64,000 nucleotides of DNA from Diphasiastrum complanatum. Its lineage: Eukaryota; Streptophyta; Lycopodiopsida; Lycopodiales; Lycopodiaceae. Positions 11,031 through 26,100 of the stretch are shown in pieces. The stretch's first letter is position 1, and every line of letters begins with the position of its first letter. The DNA is taken from assembly GCA_029204225.1 (NCBI GenBank), contig CM055111.1, positions 45,053,815-45,117,814 on the forward strand, given 5' to 3'. The position numbers and the translations under genes were made by a program. The notes below the pieces were generated by a model. That model searched no databases. It saw only the letters and a program-made list of their open reading frames with translations, and was not told the DNA's origin.

Positions 11031-11830
11031 TTGAGTTTGTGTATGACAGGTGAACTCCAAAAACTCCAATCAAAGATGGATAGCTCTTCACGAGGCTCTT
11101 CAAGCTCCTTTTCATCTATGTCGTCATCTCCTCATGTTTCCTCCAAGTCAACTTCCTCTACTCGATCTAGGAAAAGGAGGTTTGCTAAGATTGATAATAA
11201 ACTTTTTAAGTTTTCTAAGTTTGACGGAGATAGTAGCAATGAAGAGAGTTTGCTTGACTGGATTCAAAATCTTGATACTTTCTTTGAGAAAAGTAGATAC
11301 TCAAATCATTCCAAGATTCGATTAGCAACGTTACATCTAGATAAGTATGCATCTCTATGGTGGGTAGCTATGAAATCTAATCATGAAGCTGCTTCCAGTT
11401 GGCATAGCTTTAAAAAGCAAATTAAAGCCCACTTTTTGCCAAAAAAAATATAAGAAAGATACTTTAGTTGCATGGGACATCTTTAGGCAAAAACAAAATG
11501 AGAAAATACTTGAGTATGTAAAAAGATTTTGGGAGTTGCTTTGATAGTTCAGACTTTACATTCCATTTCCAAGAAAGAACAATTTGGGTTTGCATAGAAG
11601 TATACAATATGGCTTAGATCTAGTACAAGCTGATACTTTGGAACAAGTCATACATTATGCTACCAGAATTGAACTACAGGATAATCATCAAAATGGAAGC
11701 GGAAACAAAAGGAAGGAACATCCCACCACTCAAACTCCAAAAGAGAAGACTCAACGCCTTTCCAAAGAACAAGTGCAGGCCTATCGCAAGGAAGAAAGAT
11801 GCTTCAAGTGTGGGGTTTTTTAGGGACACT
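11031..11830 (+). pseudogene. gypsy-2 gag
   Basis: Gag capsid of a gypsy element. After a Ser-rich N-terminus the capsid core includes FSKFDGDSSNEESLLDWIQN, LHLDKYASLWW and SWHSFKKQIKAHF, then (frame shifted by one base in an A-run near 11445) AWDIFRQKQNEKILEYVKRF and, after two adjacent stops (TGA TAG at about 11540), YGLDLVQADTLEQ. The zinc knuckle at 11800-11847 reads CFKCGVF, a TAG, then GHFFFKCP, with one extra codon in a T-run. The likely start is the ATG at 11046 or 11076. Confidence 0.82.
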
Positions 11831-12280
11831 TTTTCTTCAAATGTCCACTCAAAGATACCAAAGCTTCAAGTGCAGACAAAGGGAAGCAAGTTGCCGTACA
11901 AAGCATTGAAGACACTCAAAACCACGATCTCGTCAAGACATGGGGACAAGTACATAACAAACTCTGTTTAATTCTCTTTGATGTAGGCTCCTCTCATAAT
12001 TTCATCTCTTTTAAGCTTGCACAAGAGATAGGAGTTGGTTCCTTCTTTGAATCTATTGTTAAGGCTAAAGGTGCTTTTGTTGATGGTGATGCAAACATTT
12101 ATCCTGTAATTGGAAAACTTAAGCTTTAAATCTCCAATTACTATGAACCTATAGAATTCATGGTAGGTCCTTTACAGGGAGTAGATGTAATCTTAGGCAT
12201 GCCTTGGCACAAAATGCACAACCCTCTGGTGGACTATAATAAGCATTTGATTTCATGGAAGCACAAGGGTAAAGATGTTA
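11831..12280 (+). pseudogene. gypsy-2 aspartic protease
   Basis: Protease region between zinc knuckle and reverse transcriptase. The active-site region reads LILFDVGSSHNFISFKLA, where DVG replaces DSG/DTG, followed by the second motif DVILGMPWHKMHNP. A TAA at about 12127 interrupts the frame, and a frameshift separates it from the zinc knuckle. The family normally uses D-S/T-G, so the Val probably inactivates it. Confidence 0.8.
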
Positions 12281-13095
12281 GTGTGCATGCAGGACAAAGT
12301 GGCGAAACAATCCCTTTGGTAAGCCATATTCAGGTATCAAAGGTACTAAAGAAAGCAGTATTTTCTTATTTGTTGATTGTTCAAAGTATGGATGATGATG
12401 TTGATGGAAATATGCATTCTTTGGATAATAATAGAAAAGACTTTTTACTAAAGTATTCTTCTTGTTTTTTTGATGAGCTACCAAAATCCTTACCCCTTGA
12501 AAGACCTGAAGATCATATGATAGACATTATCCCTGGAAGTTCCATACCCAATAGACCTCCCTATAGGGTAAGCCATTCTCAACAAGAAGAAATTTCTAAA
12601 CAAATTAATGATTTGTTAGAAAAAGGTCTTATAAAACCCAGTAACTCCCCCTATTGCTCTCTTGTACTTTTGGTACAAAAGAAAGATGGGAGTTTTAGGA
12701 TGTGTGTGGACTATTGTGCTTTAAACAAGATTACAGTTAAAAACCATTTTTCTATTCCAAGAATAGATGACATTATGGATAGCATAAATGGATCTTGTAT
12801 CTTTAGTAGAATTGATTTGACAAGTGGATACCACCAGATCAGAGTAGCACCCGAAGATGTCCATAAAATTGCTTTCAGAACTAACTCTAGTCTTTATGAA
12901 TTTCTAGTGGTACCTTTTGGTCTTACTAATGCTCCCGCAACATTCAATAGAATGATGGAACGAATCTTTCGATCTCATAAACGTTTTGTAGAAACATTCT
13001 TTGATGATATCTTAGTCTTTAGTGCAAATGAAGAAGAACATAAAAGACATCGAGATATTGTCTTTAGAACCCTACAAGAAACTCACTTCTCATAA
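12160..13095 (+). pseudogene. gypsy-2 reverse transcriptase, C-terminally truncated
   Basis: Longest open frame in the window that belongs to a known family (311 codons). It starts within the protease tail and runs into Ty3/gypsy reverse transcriptase: HMIDIIPGSSIPNRPPYR, KQINDLLEKGLIKPSNSPY, FRMCVDYCALNKITVKN, RIDLTSGYHQIRV, FLVVPFGLTNAPATF and the catalytic FFDDILVFS. The frame breaks near 13090 through one lost base; IKGKKS-like coding continues to about 13110, where copia-2 starts. The thumb, RNase H and integrase are absent. Confidence 0.9.
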
Positions 13096-13110
13096 AAGGT
13101 AAGAAAAGCG

Positions 13111-14382
<1,272 letters not shown>

Positions 14383-14386
14383 AAAG

Positions 14387-14398
14387 TGGTATCAGAGC
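14387..14398 (+). promoter_or_regulatory. Primer-binding site of copia-2 (initiator tRNA-Met)
   Basis: TGGTATCAGAGC, a perfect match to the canonical plant copia site, four bases after the LTR end. Confidence 0.93.
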
Positions 14399-14455
14399 AT
14401 TGGTTCAATGGAATTCTAGAGTCCAGGATCTTTTTCCAAAGCTATCCTAAATTGT

Positions 14456-15300
14456 TTGTGTATAATTTTGATCACTATGGAAGACACCTCAGAGATCCTC
14501 TTGATCAATAAATTTAACGGAGATGACTTCGACATGTGGAAGTTCAAAATGAGAATGATCCTGATTGAAAAGGAGTTATGGGGATACGTTAACGGTTCTA
14601 TAGCCAGACCGACAGAACCCGAACAGCTCCCAGCTTGGGAAGTCAAGGATGGAAAGGCTCATGCCATTGTATCTCTAAACCTTAAAGACACTCAAATTGC
14701 TCATGTGTCCAACTGCACTACTTCAAAAGAAGCATGGAATACACTCACCAGCATCTACGAGACCTCAGATGTCTCGACTCGCCTTTTCCTGAGGAAGAAG
14801 GTACTGACACTTAGAATGAGTGAAAACACCTTAGTTAGCAACCATCTGAACGAGTTAAAACAATTGATGAACCAACTGGCTACAATAGGTTCCTCTATCT
14901 CTGGAAAAAGACTCTACCATGTCTCTTCTTTCTAGTCTTCCATCCTCCTACGATAATTCAGTGTTGCTCCTGAGTAATACCCCTACGCTGTCTTTCCAAA
15001 AATTGACAGCAAGCTTGTTGTAGGAAGAAGTCCAGAGGAAAAGCTTGTCCACATCTACGAGTTCCAAATCCATGGCACTCTATTCAAACAAGCAGCAATC
15101 CAAGAAGAAGAAAGACTTCAAGGATAAGAAGACAAAGGCAGAACAGCCACAACCACAACAACAACAACAATATAGTCACTCATCATCCAAGACCAAGCTA
15201 TTTTGCAGATATTGCAAAAGAGCCAACCACGACATCAAGGATTGTCGCATCCTCAAGCACAATGAAGCAAAAAGGAAGATGCAGCAGCACCAAGAAGGAA
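14456..15300 (+). pseudogene. copia-2 gag
   Basis: Copia Gag of the UBN2 type. Starting at the ATG at 14477 it reads LLINKFNGDDFDMWKFKMRM, then SKEAWNTLTSIYE and FLRKKVLTLRMSE. The frame breaks near 14930 and resumes in another phase at 15045. A zinc knuckle CRYCKRANHDIKDC lies at 15204-15245, after a Gln-rich spacer. Gag would coat the RNA in virus-like particles. Confidence 0.88.
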
Positions 15301-15560
15301 ACTTTGACACAGTCAAAGGATCTGAAGATGAAGAGAAGGCGTTGATGGTACAAGATCAATCCAGTAGAGATGCCCATCACTGGTATCTCGATTCAGATGC
15401 TTCTCAGCACATGACGCCATGCAAGGACCTCTTCTCTACACTCACAGCTATAGAATCAGAGTATATTTTCTTTGGTGACTCTAGTTTACACCAAGTTGAA
15501 GGCCAAGGGTCTATTCAACTATAGTTCTCTGATGGCATCACTAGGCAGCTTAATGGAGTA
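15301..15560 (+). pseudogene. copia-2 aspartic protease
   Basis: Follows the zinc knuckle in the same frame. The catalytic motif reads WYLDSDASQHMT, where copia proteases normally have DSGAS/DSGAT; the Gly-to-Asp change should abolish activity. A TAG at 15522 ends the open stretch; the frame continues as FSDGITRQLNGVLCVPKL. Confidence 0.85.
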
Positions 15561-15590
15561 CTTTGTGTACCCAAATTAACAAAGAACCTT

Positions 15591-16654
15591 TTGTCTATTA
15601 GCAAGATCACAGATCACGGCTATAGTGCTTTGTTCACTGCCAACCAATGTACTATTTTAGATGAGAACTCAAAGGAAATCCTCTCTGCTTATAGAGAAGA
15701 AAATTTGTACGTACTGAGTCACGATGTTGCACTTTCTGTGAGTTGTTCAGATGCAAATTTATGGCATCAAAGATTAGGTCATTTAAACATGCGTTCAATC
15801 TTGTATATGCATCACAATAAAATGGTCAAGGACATGAATATAATTGCTGACTTATGTGGTCCTATGAGCGAAGCTTCATTAGGTCAAGCTCTGTATTTTA
15901 TCACATTCATTGACGATTACTCCCGATTTGCGAGTGTAATATTCATTAAGAACAAGTCAGAAGCATTGCGTTGCTTCAAAGACTTCAAGCAATACGCTGA
16001 AAATCAAACTGGTCAGAGGGTCAAGGCCCTACCGTCTGATTTAGGGGGAGAGTTCTTGTCAAATGAGAAGAAGGACTACCTTTATTCATGTGGCGTGCAC
16101 CACCAATTTACTATGAGCTACACTCCACAACAGAACGGAGTAGCATAGCGGAAGAACCGCACACTATTGGAACCTGCACGATCCATGACAACAAATTCGC
16201 ATTTGCCTCAAACCTTTTGGGCAGAAGCTATCTCTACGGCTTGCTATCTGCAGATTACTCTAGCACTAAGGCGGTTGATTCCAAGACACCGTTTGAAGCC
16301 TACTACAATTTTAAACCAAGTTTGAAACACTTGCGTGTCTTTGGATGTCTCTACTATGCACAATTGCCATCTGATTTGAGGAAGAAGCTGGACCCAGTAA
16401 GCTGTAAAAGCATCTTCATCGGCTATTCAACTTCACACAAGGCATATCGTGTTTACGATGTGGTTGCGGGCCAGATCTCGGTCAGTCATGATGTTGTCTT
16501 CCTTGAAAACAAATACTACGATTTCAAACAAAAGCAACCAATACAAGAGACTGCCATAGCAGCTCCACCTTCCAACGATAGGCTATGTATGACCTACGAC
16601 TATTCAAACAACGAAGTTCGTCCCAACGGCTCCACTTACCGTCGATGGGCCTAG
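15591..16654 (+). pseudogene. copia-2 integrase
   Basis: GAG-pre-integrase zinc module (LWHQRLGHLNMRSI; the downstream Cys pair is not obvious) and DDE integrase core: FITFIDDYSRFASV, ALPSDLGGEFLS (second Asp) and YTPQQNGVA followed by TAG where the catalytic Glu codon belongs (family: NGVAERKNRT). About 40 residues before FIDDYSR, the segment that usually holds the first Asp is shortened. A frameshift near 16250 moves the C-terminal part (TPFEAYYNFKPSLKHLRVFG) to another frame. Confidence 0.88.
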
Positions 16655-17960
16655 ACCCACGATCATTCAACCACAAAATACTACTTTCCCAGTCATTCAC
16701 CAAGGAGAATCGTCTGATCAAGCACCTGCAGTTCAAAAATCTGTGAGACAATGACAACAGACTGACCGATGCATCCTTCAGGCTTTTATTAGTCATGACG
16801 AACCTGCCACCGTAGCAGCAGCACTATCAATGCCCGATGCAGACAAATGGAAAGCTGTCATGTATGCTGAATATCAATCTCTAATGAAGAACAAGACCTT
16901 GAGTCTTGCCATTCCTCCTACAGGTGTAAAGCCAATTGATTCTAAATGGATCTTTAAGCTGAAGCTTAAGCCAGATGGATCCATATCCAAATGAAAAGCT
17001 AGACTGGTAGTTAAAGGCTTTGAACAAGTATATGGGATGGACTACATTGAGACCTTCAATCCAGTAGTAAAACATTAGTCTATTCGTACTCTATTGGCTA
17101 TATCTGCTGCAGAAGATCTGGATATTCACCAGATGGACGTCCAGACAACATTCCTACATGACATACAAGAAGATGTCTACATCTAACAACCATAAGGTTA
17201 CATCCCTCAAGGCAAGGAGCATCTACTATGCAAATTGCACAAGGCATTATATAGTCTGAAGCAAGCTCCAAGGTCCTGGTATGATAGAATAAATCGTTTC
17301 TTGTTGCAGCACGACTTTACCTCTTGCACCGCAGATTCAAATGTGTATCTAAAACCAAAGGGACCAAGCTATGTTATAATAGCACTATACGTTGATGATT
17401 TCCTAATCATCAGCAATTCAAATCAGTTGCTGCAAGAAACTAAGTCCTTACTCTCATCAGAGTTTGAGATGACTGATTTAGGTCCAGTCCATTACCTACT
17501 TGGAATGGAGATTCACAGAGATCGCGCGAGCAGAAGGATCACCATAAGCCAACAATCTTACCTAATTAATGTACTTCAAATATATGGCATGGAGGATTGC
17601 AAGCCCATAGACACTCTTATGGATCCAAAATGCAAGCTATCCAAAGACATGTGCCCCAGAACAAAGGCAGATCAACAAGAAATATGCAATTACCCTTATC
17701 AGTCTATCATAAGTTCTCTCATGTACTCTATGATTTACACATGATCTGATCTAGCATATGCTGTAAGCATGTTGTCGCAATTCATGTCCAATCCAAGCCT
17801 ACAACACTAGAAAGCTCTACAGAGAGTTCTGAAGTACATTCAATCCTCAAAGCACTATGCCTTGAGTTACAATGGAAATATAGAAGTTGCACTCTCATTG
17901 ATTACCTATTCTGATTTAGACTAGGCAGGAGACGTAGATACTAGAAAATCCACCTCTAGC
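16655..17960 (+). pseudogene. copia-2 reverse transcriptase
   Basis: Copia polymerase from about 16860: KPIDSKWIFKLKLKPDGSIS, FEQVYGMDYIETFNPVV, QMDVQTTFLHD, LYSLKQAPRSWYDRI and the catalytic ALYVDDFLII at 17385-17412, then YLLGMEIHRDR. Stops occur at about 16994, 17077, 17186, 17195, 17743 and 17809; most are a single C-to-T (or G-to-A) change from Gln, Arg or Trp. Apart from stops the frame is continuous from 16860 to the RNase H. Confidence 0.9.
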
Positions 17961-18416
17961 TACATTTGCTTTCTTGTAGGAGGACCTATTTCATGGAATA
18001 GCATGAAGCAGAAATGCATTTCATTATCCTCTATGGAATCAGAATATGTCGTAGCTACATTAGTAGTGAAGGAGATTTTATGGCTTAGAAGACTACTACA
18101 GGATCTGAGATTCCCACAAATTGGTCCAACTATATTCCAGTGCGACAATCATAGTTTTATAGCTCTGTCATTGAACCGACAAACTCACACAAGGACCAAA
18201 CATATAGAGGTACAACTTCATTTTCTCAGAGAGAAGGTTCAGAATGAAGACGTTGCACTAAGTTACTATCACACAGACAGTATGTTGGCTGACATTCTGA
18301 CAAAACCATTGTCAAGGGACAAACCTAATCTTTCTCTACTCATCCCTTTGCCCTCCTTCTACTCTCAAAGAATTCTATCTCTCAGAATCAGTCTGCAGAA
18401 TTACACGCAAAGTTGA
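17890..18416 (+). pseudogene. copia-2 RNase H
   Basis: Continues the reverse transcriptase frame. Motifs are YSDLD then TAG then AGDVDTRKSTS (expected DWAGD), CISLSSMESEYVVA, CDNHSFIALSLN, RTKHIEVQLHFLREKV and ADILTKPLSRD. All catalytic acids except those beside the stop are recognisable. It ends about 20 bases before the right LTR. Confidence 0.88.
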
Positions 18417-18435
18417 ATCAGGCAAGACTACAAAG

Positions 18436-19708
<1,273 letters not shown>

Positions 19709-19977
19709 TGTCGACAGCGGAGAGAGGTCCAGTAGACAATGTGGTGTATTGTGTGCACTTATGGGCCACGTGCGGGATCCCATCCCCACCGCCTAGCCAC
19801 CCGCCATCATTCCCCTTTGACCCCAAAAGGGCTGGTACCAGGGGACAAGGGTACATTGTCTACAATGAGCTTATATGTGGGTTCTGTTATAGGCTCCATT
19901 TTCTTATGGGATGAATGCACTCTTTTTGGTGCCTTTTCGGACGCAGCCGCTTTGTGCGTAGCTTGCATCCTCCAACA
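19709..19977 (-). repeat. TRIM 3' LTR
   Basis: Plus-strand start TGTCGACAGCGGAG, end CCTCCAACA. Very similar to 20064-20353, including the CCCCTTTGACCCCAAAAGGG and GGGACAAGGGTACATTG blocks. Confidence 0.88.
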
Positions 19978-20040
19978 CCCCCACTCAAGCGAGCATAGGG
20001 CGAAGGAAACCCCCACTTGCTCGTTCAGGACCAGAACACT

Positions 20041-20054
20041 TGCTCTGATACCAA
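20041..20054 (-). promoter_or_regulatory. TRIM primer-binding site
   Basis: Minus strand TTGGTATCAGAGCA, initiator tRNA-Met type. Confidence 0.88.
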
Positions 20055-20063
20055 CTCAGAGTT

Positions 20064-20353
20064 TGTTAGTAGCAGAGAGCGGTCCAGTAGACGATGTGGT
20101 GCGGTCCAGTAGAGCGGTCCAGTAGACGATGTGCTTGCGGGCCACATGCAAGATCCCATCCCCACCGCCTAGCCACCCGCCATCATTCCCCTTTGACCCC
20201 AAAAGGGTTGGTACCAGGGGACAAGGGTACATTGTCTACAATGAGCTTATATGTGGGTTTTGTTATAGTCTCCATTTGCTTATGGGATGAATGCACTCTT
20301 TTTGGTGCCTTTTCGGACCCAGTCGCTTTGTGTGTAGCTTGCATCCTCCAACA
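20064..20353 (-). repeat. TRIM 5' LTR
   Basis: Plus-strand start TGTTAGTAGCAGAG, end CCTCCAACA; partner of 19709-19977. Confidence 0.88.
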
Positions 20354-20876
20354 AAAACTTGGTTATTTTATGATTTTTCATTGGATAAGATGTAAATGAA
20401 ATATAGATGGTGTTGCCGTAAAAAAATGTCACGCTTTGTCAGCAAAAAAATGTCCCCCATTTGCAAAAGGAAAATCTACATAGGTTTTAAAAAAATGGTC
20501 AAAAAAAAAAAATACAGCCTCCAAAAATATATAAACACTTTTTGTGGGTACAAGTGCCCATTGTCGTCATCGACGGGGCACAACCGGCTAGTATATATAT
20601 CTATATATATGAAGATATTTGTGTGTCACATTTGTTCCTATGCATGGGGTAGAAGGATGCATGTATGGTTGCATGGGTGCATCCTCCTACCATGTGCACT
20701 TTTAAAAAAACTAACTAAAAGTTTTACATGCATGAATTTTAAGGGTAGAATAGTGTGAGTAGTGTTAGTTTTTGTCATTTTTTTCGTGATTTTTTTGTTT
20801 GTTTCAACTGTATATGAGATTATTTTTTAGTTCTTGCTGAGACATATTGCACTATAATCCAATTGTTGTATTGCAG
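20354..20876. other. AT-rich non-coding stretch, probably intronic
   Basis: I see no conserved coding frame. It contains A-runs (20497-20511), a short ATAT tract (20594-20609) and, at its right end, a pyrimidine-rich tail leading to TTGCAG, a good splice acceptor for the FAM192A-like exon. Confidence 0.4.
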
Positions 20877-20934
20877 ATTTTGAAGGAGAATAAGGATAAG
20901 CAAGAAGCAGAGTTTAATGATCGTTTCAAGCACA
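20877..20934 (+). pseudogene. Exon of a FAM192A/NIP30-like gene (first of two visible)
   Basis: Preceded by TTGTATTGCAG and followed by GTATGC. It encodes ILKENKDKQEAEFNDRFKH, which I recognise as part of the N-terminal domain of the conserved eukaryotic nuclear protein FAM192A (PIP30/NIP30), known in animals as a partner of the PA28-gamma proteasome activator. It leaves one base (A) over, completed by GG of the next exon to give Arg. The exon for the preceding residues is not seen nearby, and later exons are not seen. It may be a gene fragment or part of a gene whose other exons lie across long repeat-filled introns. Confidence 0.72.
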
Positions 20935-21135
20935 GTATGCTCAACACCATTTATAATATTTGATCTACAGTTGTGCTTAAGAAGTAAATGCATAGTTATG
21001 GCCAACATTTTCTTTTCCAAGTTCTCGTATTCAGAATTGGCTTTTTAGGTATGTCTATGTCAGCTCCATTCTAGAAAATAAAGGAATACATTGGAGGGAA
21101 AGGTAATGACACACTTTGGATTGTTTCTCTGTCAG

Positions 21136-22788
<1,653 letters not shown>

Positions 22789-24298
22789 ACTCCGGATGTT
22801 TTTAGTTTTCCAATATTGACACAAAATCACTACAATTTCATAGTTGGTGAGCTGTCTCTTATTGAGAAAGACCTCCTAGATGTCTCAAAAATACAAAACA
22901 GTGTAGTCCAGGCGTTATGTTATTTTATTGTTGACAAAATAGTCTATTCGTATGAATCAAAGCTGAAAATGCGTTGGAGCAGTATTGCAGCTTGTATCTA
23001 TCAGGGAAAACACCCCACGACAAATACTATAGTTGTCAATTGGGCTTTGACCATTGGAAAATTGTGTATTATTGACATTGTTCGTGTACCACATCGTGAT
23101 TTACAACAGCGTCATCACAAAATTGCTATAAACACTGACATATTCGTGCAAACTACCGAATACATTCTTAGTTTATTTGAATATCAAACGTGCCAGAAAC
23201 AAAACAGGTATGTCTATTTCAATGAAAGACCTTGTACAAGTTTAAATTGTTTAGCTAAAATTATTAAATAGAAAACTAGGTCATTTTATGTCTATTTTAT
23301 ATTAATTATTTTATTTGAATGAAACCATTTAACATAAACTGTACATGTTTCATGAGAACATTGGCGTTCCACCTTTACAACAACCAGTATCAGATAATAT
23401 GTTGTTATAAACTACATGGCGATAAATTAGTAGTCATTTTTTCACTTATAACTATTGTACTCAAAATTTGTAACATGTTTGTCATAGCAATACATTATAA
23501 ATAAATAAAAGAGCAGAAGGCATGTTTTTTGCAAATGCATGTCAAAAAAAAATAACTAGGTCAATTTGTTATAAGCTATCAATTGTTTTTTGATAATTCT
23601 ATCATTAAGGGGTGTCAAATAAGCGTTAATTCCTAACATATACATGTGTACCAGTTTAAAAAATTCTATGAAATTTACAAATCTTTGTTTCAAAGTTTTA
23701 TTTGATGTTTAATTTATATGTTTATATCTTTAAATTCATATGTTTTATTTGAGACATTACATATGATTTGCATGATTATTTCTTACACATTTTGTATTAT
23801 CTGGTAAACAGCATACGTTTATAATTAGGGTACCCATCAATGAAGAAAGGTATTTCGCAGAGTCATCATTGTCATGGATGGTTGTCGCTCATCACGACAT
23901 TCATAAAAAATTTGTGATCAACCCTCGTCGACAAGTCGTATCTGTGATCAAGCTTTCCAAAAGTACTAAGTGGCCGTCGACAGTTTCTATTGCTTCCGGT
24001 ATACGATTATACTACATTTTTTTTATAATCCAGCATTTGAATGGGTGATACGAAGTTCGTACCTGAGCAGTATATATTGTCATCGCTCACAATACAACAA
24101 CATGGAATATGTACTCGCTTTCATATTGGAGATACAGGGAAAACTAGCTCGAAATCATGCATTGACAAAAGAGACAATTGATGTTCTTTGTAATAGCTCA
24201 TTTTGGAACAATGTATCTACAGACATTACACTTCGCCAAACATAGACGCGATTGTCAATAGGTGTTTGTCATTTTTGTGCATTGTTTGATATTCCATA
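22789..24298 (+). pseudogene. Unidentified intron-containing gene, tandem unit 1
   Basis: First unit of a tandem duplication; I do not recognise the protein. A 150-codon open stretch (22816-23271) follows a TTTTTAG acceptor-like site and encodes IEKDLLDVSKIQNSVVQALC and HPTTNTIVVNWALTIGKLC; a strong donor ACAG/GTATGT sits at 23208-23213. Later exon-like parts encode KKFVINPRRQVVSVIKLSKS (about 23909-23968) and EYVLAFILEIQGKLARNHAL (24102-24160). Compared with unit 2 it lacks about 187 bases containing another exon and 14 bases within VLEENVAHH, so it is broken. Confidence 0.5.
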
Positions 24299-26002
24299 CG
24301 AAACTCCGAATGTTTTTAGTTTTCCGATATTGACACAAAATGACTACAATTTCATAGTTCGTGTGCAGCTAGCTACCTTTTATTGAGAAAGACCTCCTAG
24401 ATGTCTCAAAAATACAAGATCGTGTATTCCAGGCGTTATGTTATTTTATTGTCAAAAAAATAGTCTATTCGTATGAATCATAGCTGAAAATGCATTGGAG
24501 CAGTACTGCAGCTTGTATCTATCAAGGAAAACACCCCACGACAAATACTATAGCTGTCAATTGGGCTTCGACCATTGGAAAATTGTGTATTATTGACATT
24601 GTTCCTGTAGCGCATCGTGATTTACAACAACGTCATCACAAAATTGCTACAAACATTGACATATTCGTGGAAACTACCGAATAGTACATTCTTAGTTTAC
24701 TTGAATATCAAACGTGCAAGAAACAAAACAAATATGTCTATTTCAATGAAAGACCTTTTACAAGTTTAAACTGTTTAGCTAAAATTATTAAATAGAAACT
24801 AGGTCATGTTATGTCTATTTTATATTAATTATTTAATTTGAATGATGCAGTTTTGGCCCAACTTATTACCATGGTGTTGATGGACATGTGACATCAACTT
24901 GTATGGATTCCCATGTACAATCTTCTCTGGTCGCATTTGTTGAATCTCCTTTGTGTGCTGCCCATGAACTAGAAAGCAAAAAATTGTACTACAAGCTGAT
25001 TTTTCTGTTTTGAAACGAGAATTGTCAACCATTGAACATAAACTGTACATGTTTCATGAGAACATTGGCGTTCCACCTTTACAACAACCAGTATCAGATA
25101 ATATGTTGTTATAAACTACATGGTGATAAATTAGTAGTCATTTTTTCACTTATAACTATTGTACTCAAAATTTGTAACATGTTTGTCATAGCAATACATT
25201 ATAAATAAATAAAAGAGCAGAAGGCATGTTTTTTGCAAATGCATGTCAAAAAAAATAACTAGGTCAATTTGTTATAAGCTATCAATTGTTTTTTGATAAT
25301 TCTATCATTAAGGGGTGTCAAATAAGCATTAATTCCTAACATATACATGTGTACCAGTTTCAAAAATTCTATGAAATTTACAAATCTTTGTTTCAAAGTT
25401 TTATTTGATGTTTAATTTATATGTTTATATCTTTAAATTCAGAGACATTACATATGATTTGCATGATTATTTCTTACACATTTTGTATTATCTGGTAAAC
25501 AGCATACGTTTATAATTAGGGTACCCATCAATGAAGAAAGGTATTTTGCAGAGTCATCATTGTCATGGATGGTTTTAGAAGAAAATGTCGCTCATCACGA
25601 TGTTCATAAAAAATTTGTGATCAACCCTCGTCGACAAGTCGTATCTGTGATCAAGCTTTCCAAAAGTACTAAGTGGCCGTCGACAGTTTCTATTGCTTCC
25701 GGTACACGATTATACTACGTTTTTTTTATAATCCAGCATTTGAATGGGTGATACGAAGTTCATACCTAAGCAGGAAAAAAATGTCACCGCTCACAATACA
25801 ACAACATGGAATATGTACTCGCTTTCATATTGGAGATACATGGAAAACTAGCTCGAAATCATGCATTGACAAAAGAGACAATTGATGTTCTTTGTAATAG
25901 CTCGTTTGGAACAATGTATCTATAGACATTACACTTCACCAAACATAGACATGATTGTCAACAGGTGTTTGTCATTTTTGTGCATTGTTTGATATTCCAT
26001 AC
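24299..26002 (+). pseudogene. Unidentified intron-containing gene, tandem unit 2
   Basis: Second unit, over 90 percent similar by eye. It keeps the exon missing from unit 1: after GATGCAG (24846-24852) comes SFGPTYYHGVDGHVTSTCMD and AAHELESKKL, then in another frame FSVLKRELSTIEHKLYMFHE. It also keeps SWMVLEENVAHHDVHKKF. However, its first exon has an in-frame TAG (near 24481) and its donor is mutated from GTATGT to AATATGT. Each unit is therefore damaged at different places. No transposon motif is visible. Confidence 0.5.
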
Positions 26003-26100
26003 GAAACTTCGAATGTTTTTAGTTTTCCGATATTGACACAAAATGACTTCAATTTCATAGTTCATGTGCAGCTGCCTTTTATTGAGAAAGACCTCATAGA
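26003..26100 (+). repeat. Start of a third tandem unit, cut by an LTR
   Basis: Repeats the first ~100 bases of the unit (CGAAACTTCGAATGTTTTTAG to CCTCATAGA) and stops where TGTATAAAGTGG begins. Confidence 0.8.

Larger units (their letters stand above)
9032..13110 (+). mobile_element. Ty3/gypsy element gypsy-2, 3'-truncated
   Basis: LTR, PBS, leader (10718-11040), gag, zinc knuckle, protease and reverse transcriptase in order. It stops at about 13110, inside the sequence after the reverse transcriptase catalytic core, where the copia-2 LTR begins. It was inserted into gypsy-1, and copia-2 was in turn inserted into it or joined to it. Confidence 0.85.
19709..20353 (-). mobile_element. TRIM (terminal-repeat retrotransposon in miniature)
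   Basis: Two direct LTRs, 19709-19977 (269 bp) and 20064-20353 (290 bp), flank an 86-base interior. On the minus strand the LTR begins TGTTGGAGGATGCAAGC and the right one ends ACTAACA. Nine bases further comes TTGGTATCAGAGCA (plus 20041-20054), the initiator-Met primer site, and GAGTGGGGG lies just before the second LTR as a polypurine tract. No protein is encoded, so it would need proteins supplied in trans. The right LTR has a short internal duplication of GCGGTCCAGTAGA. The flanking pentamers do not match (TGCTT left, AAAAC right). Confidence 0.88.

Noticed and set aside
22816-23271. Treating the 151-codon ORF as a complete functional gene
   Set aside because: A consensus splice donor lies within it and the last 19 codons are not conserved in the duplicate; it is better read as one exon.
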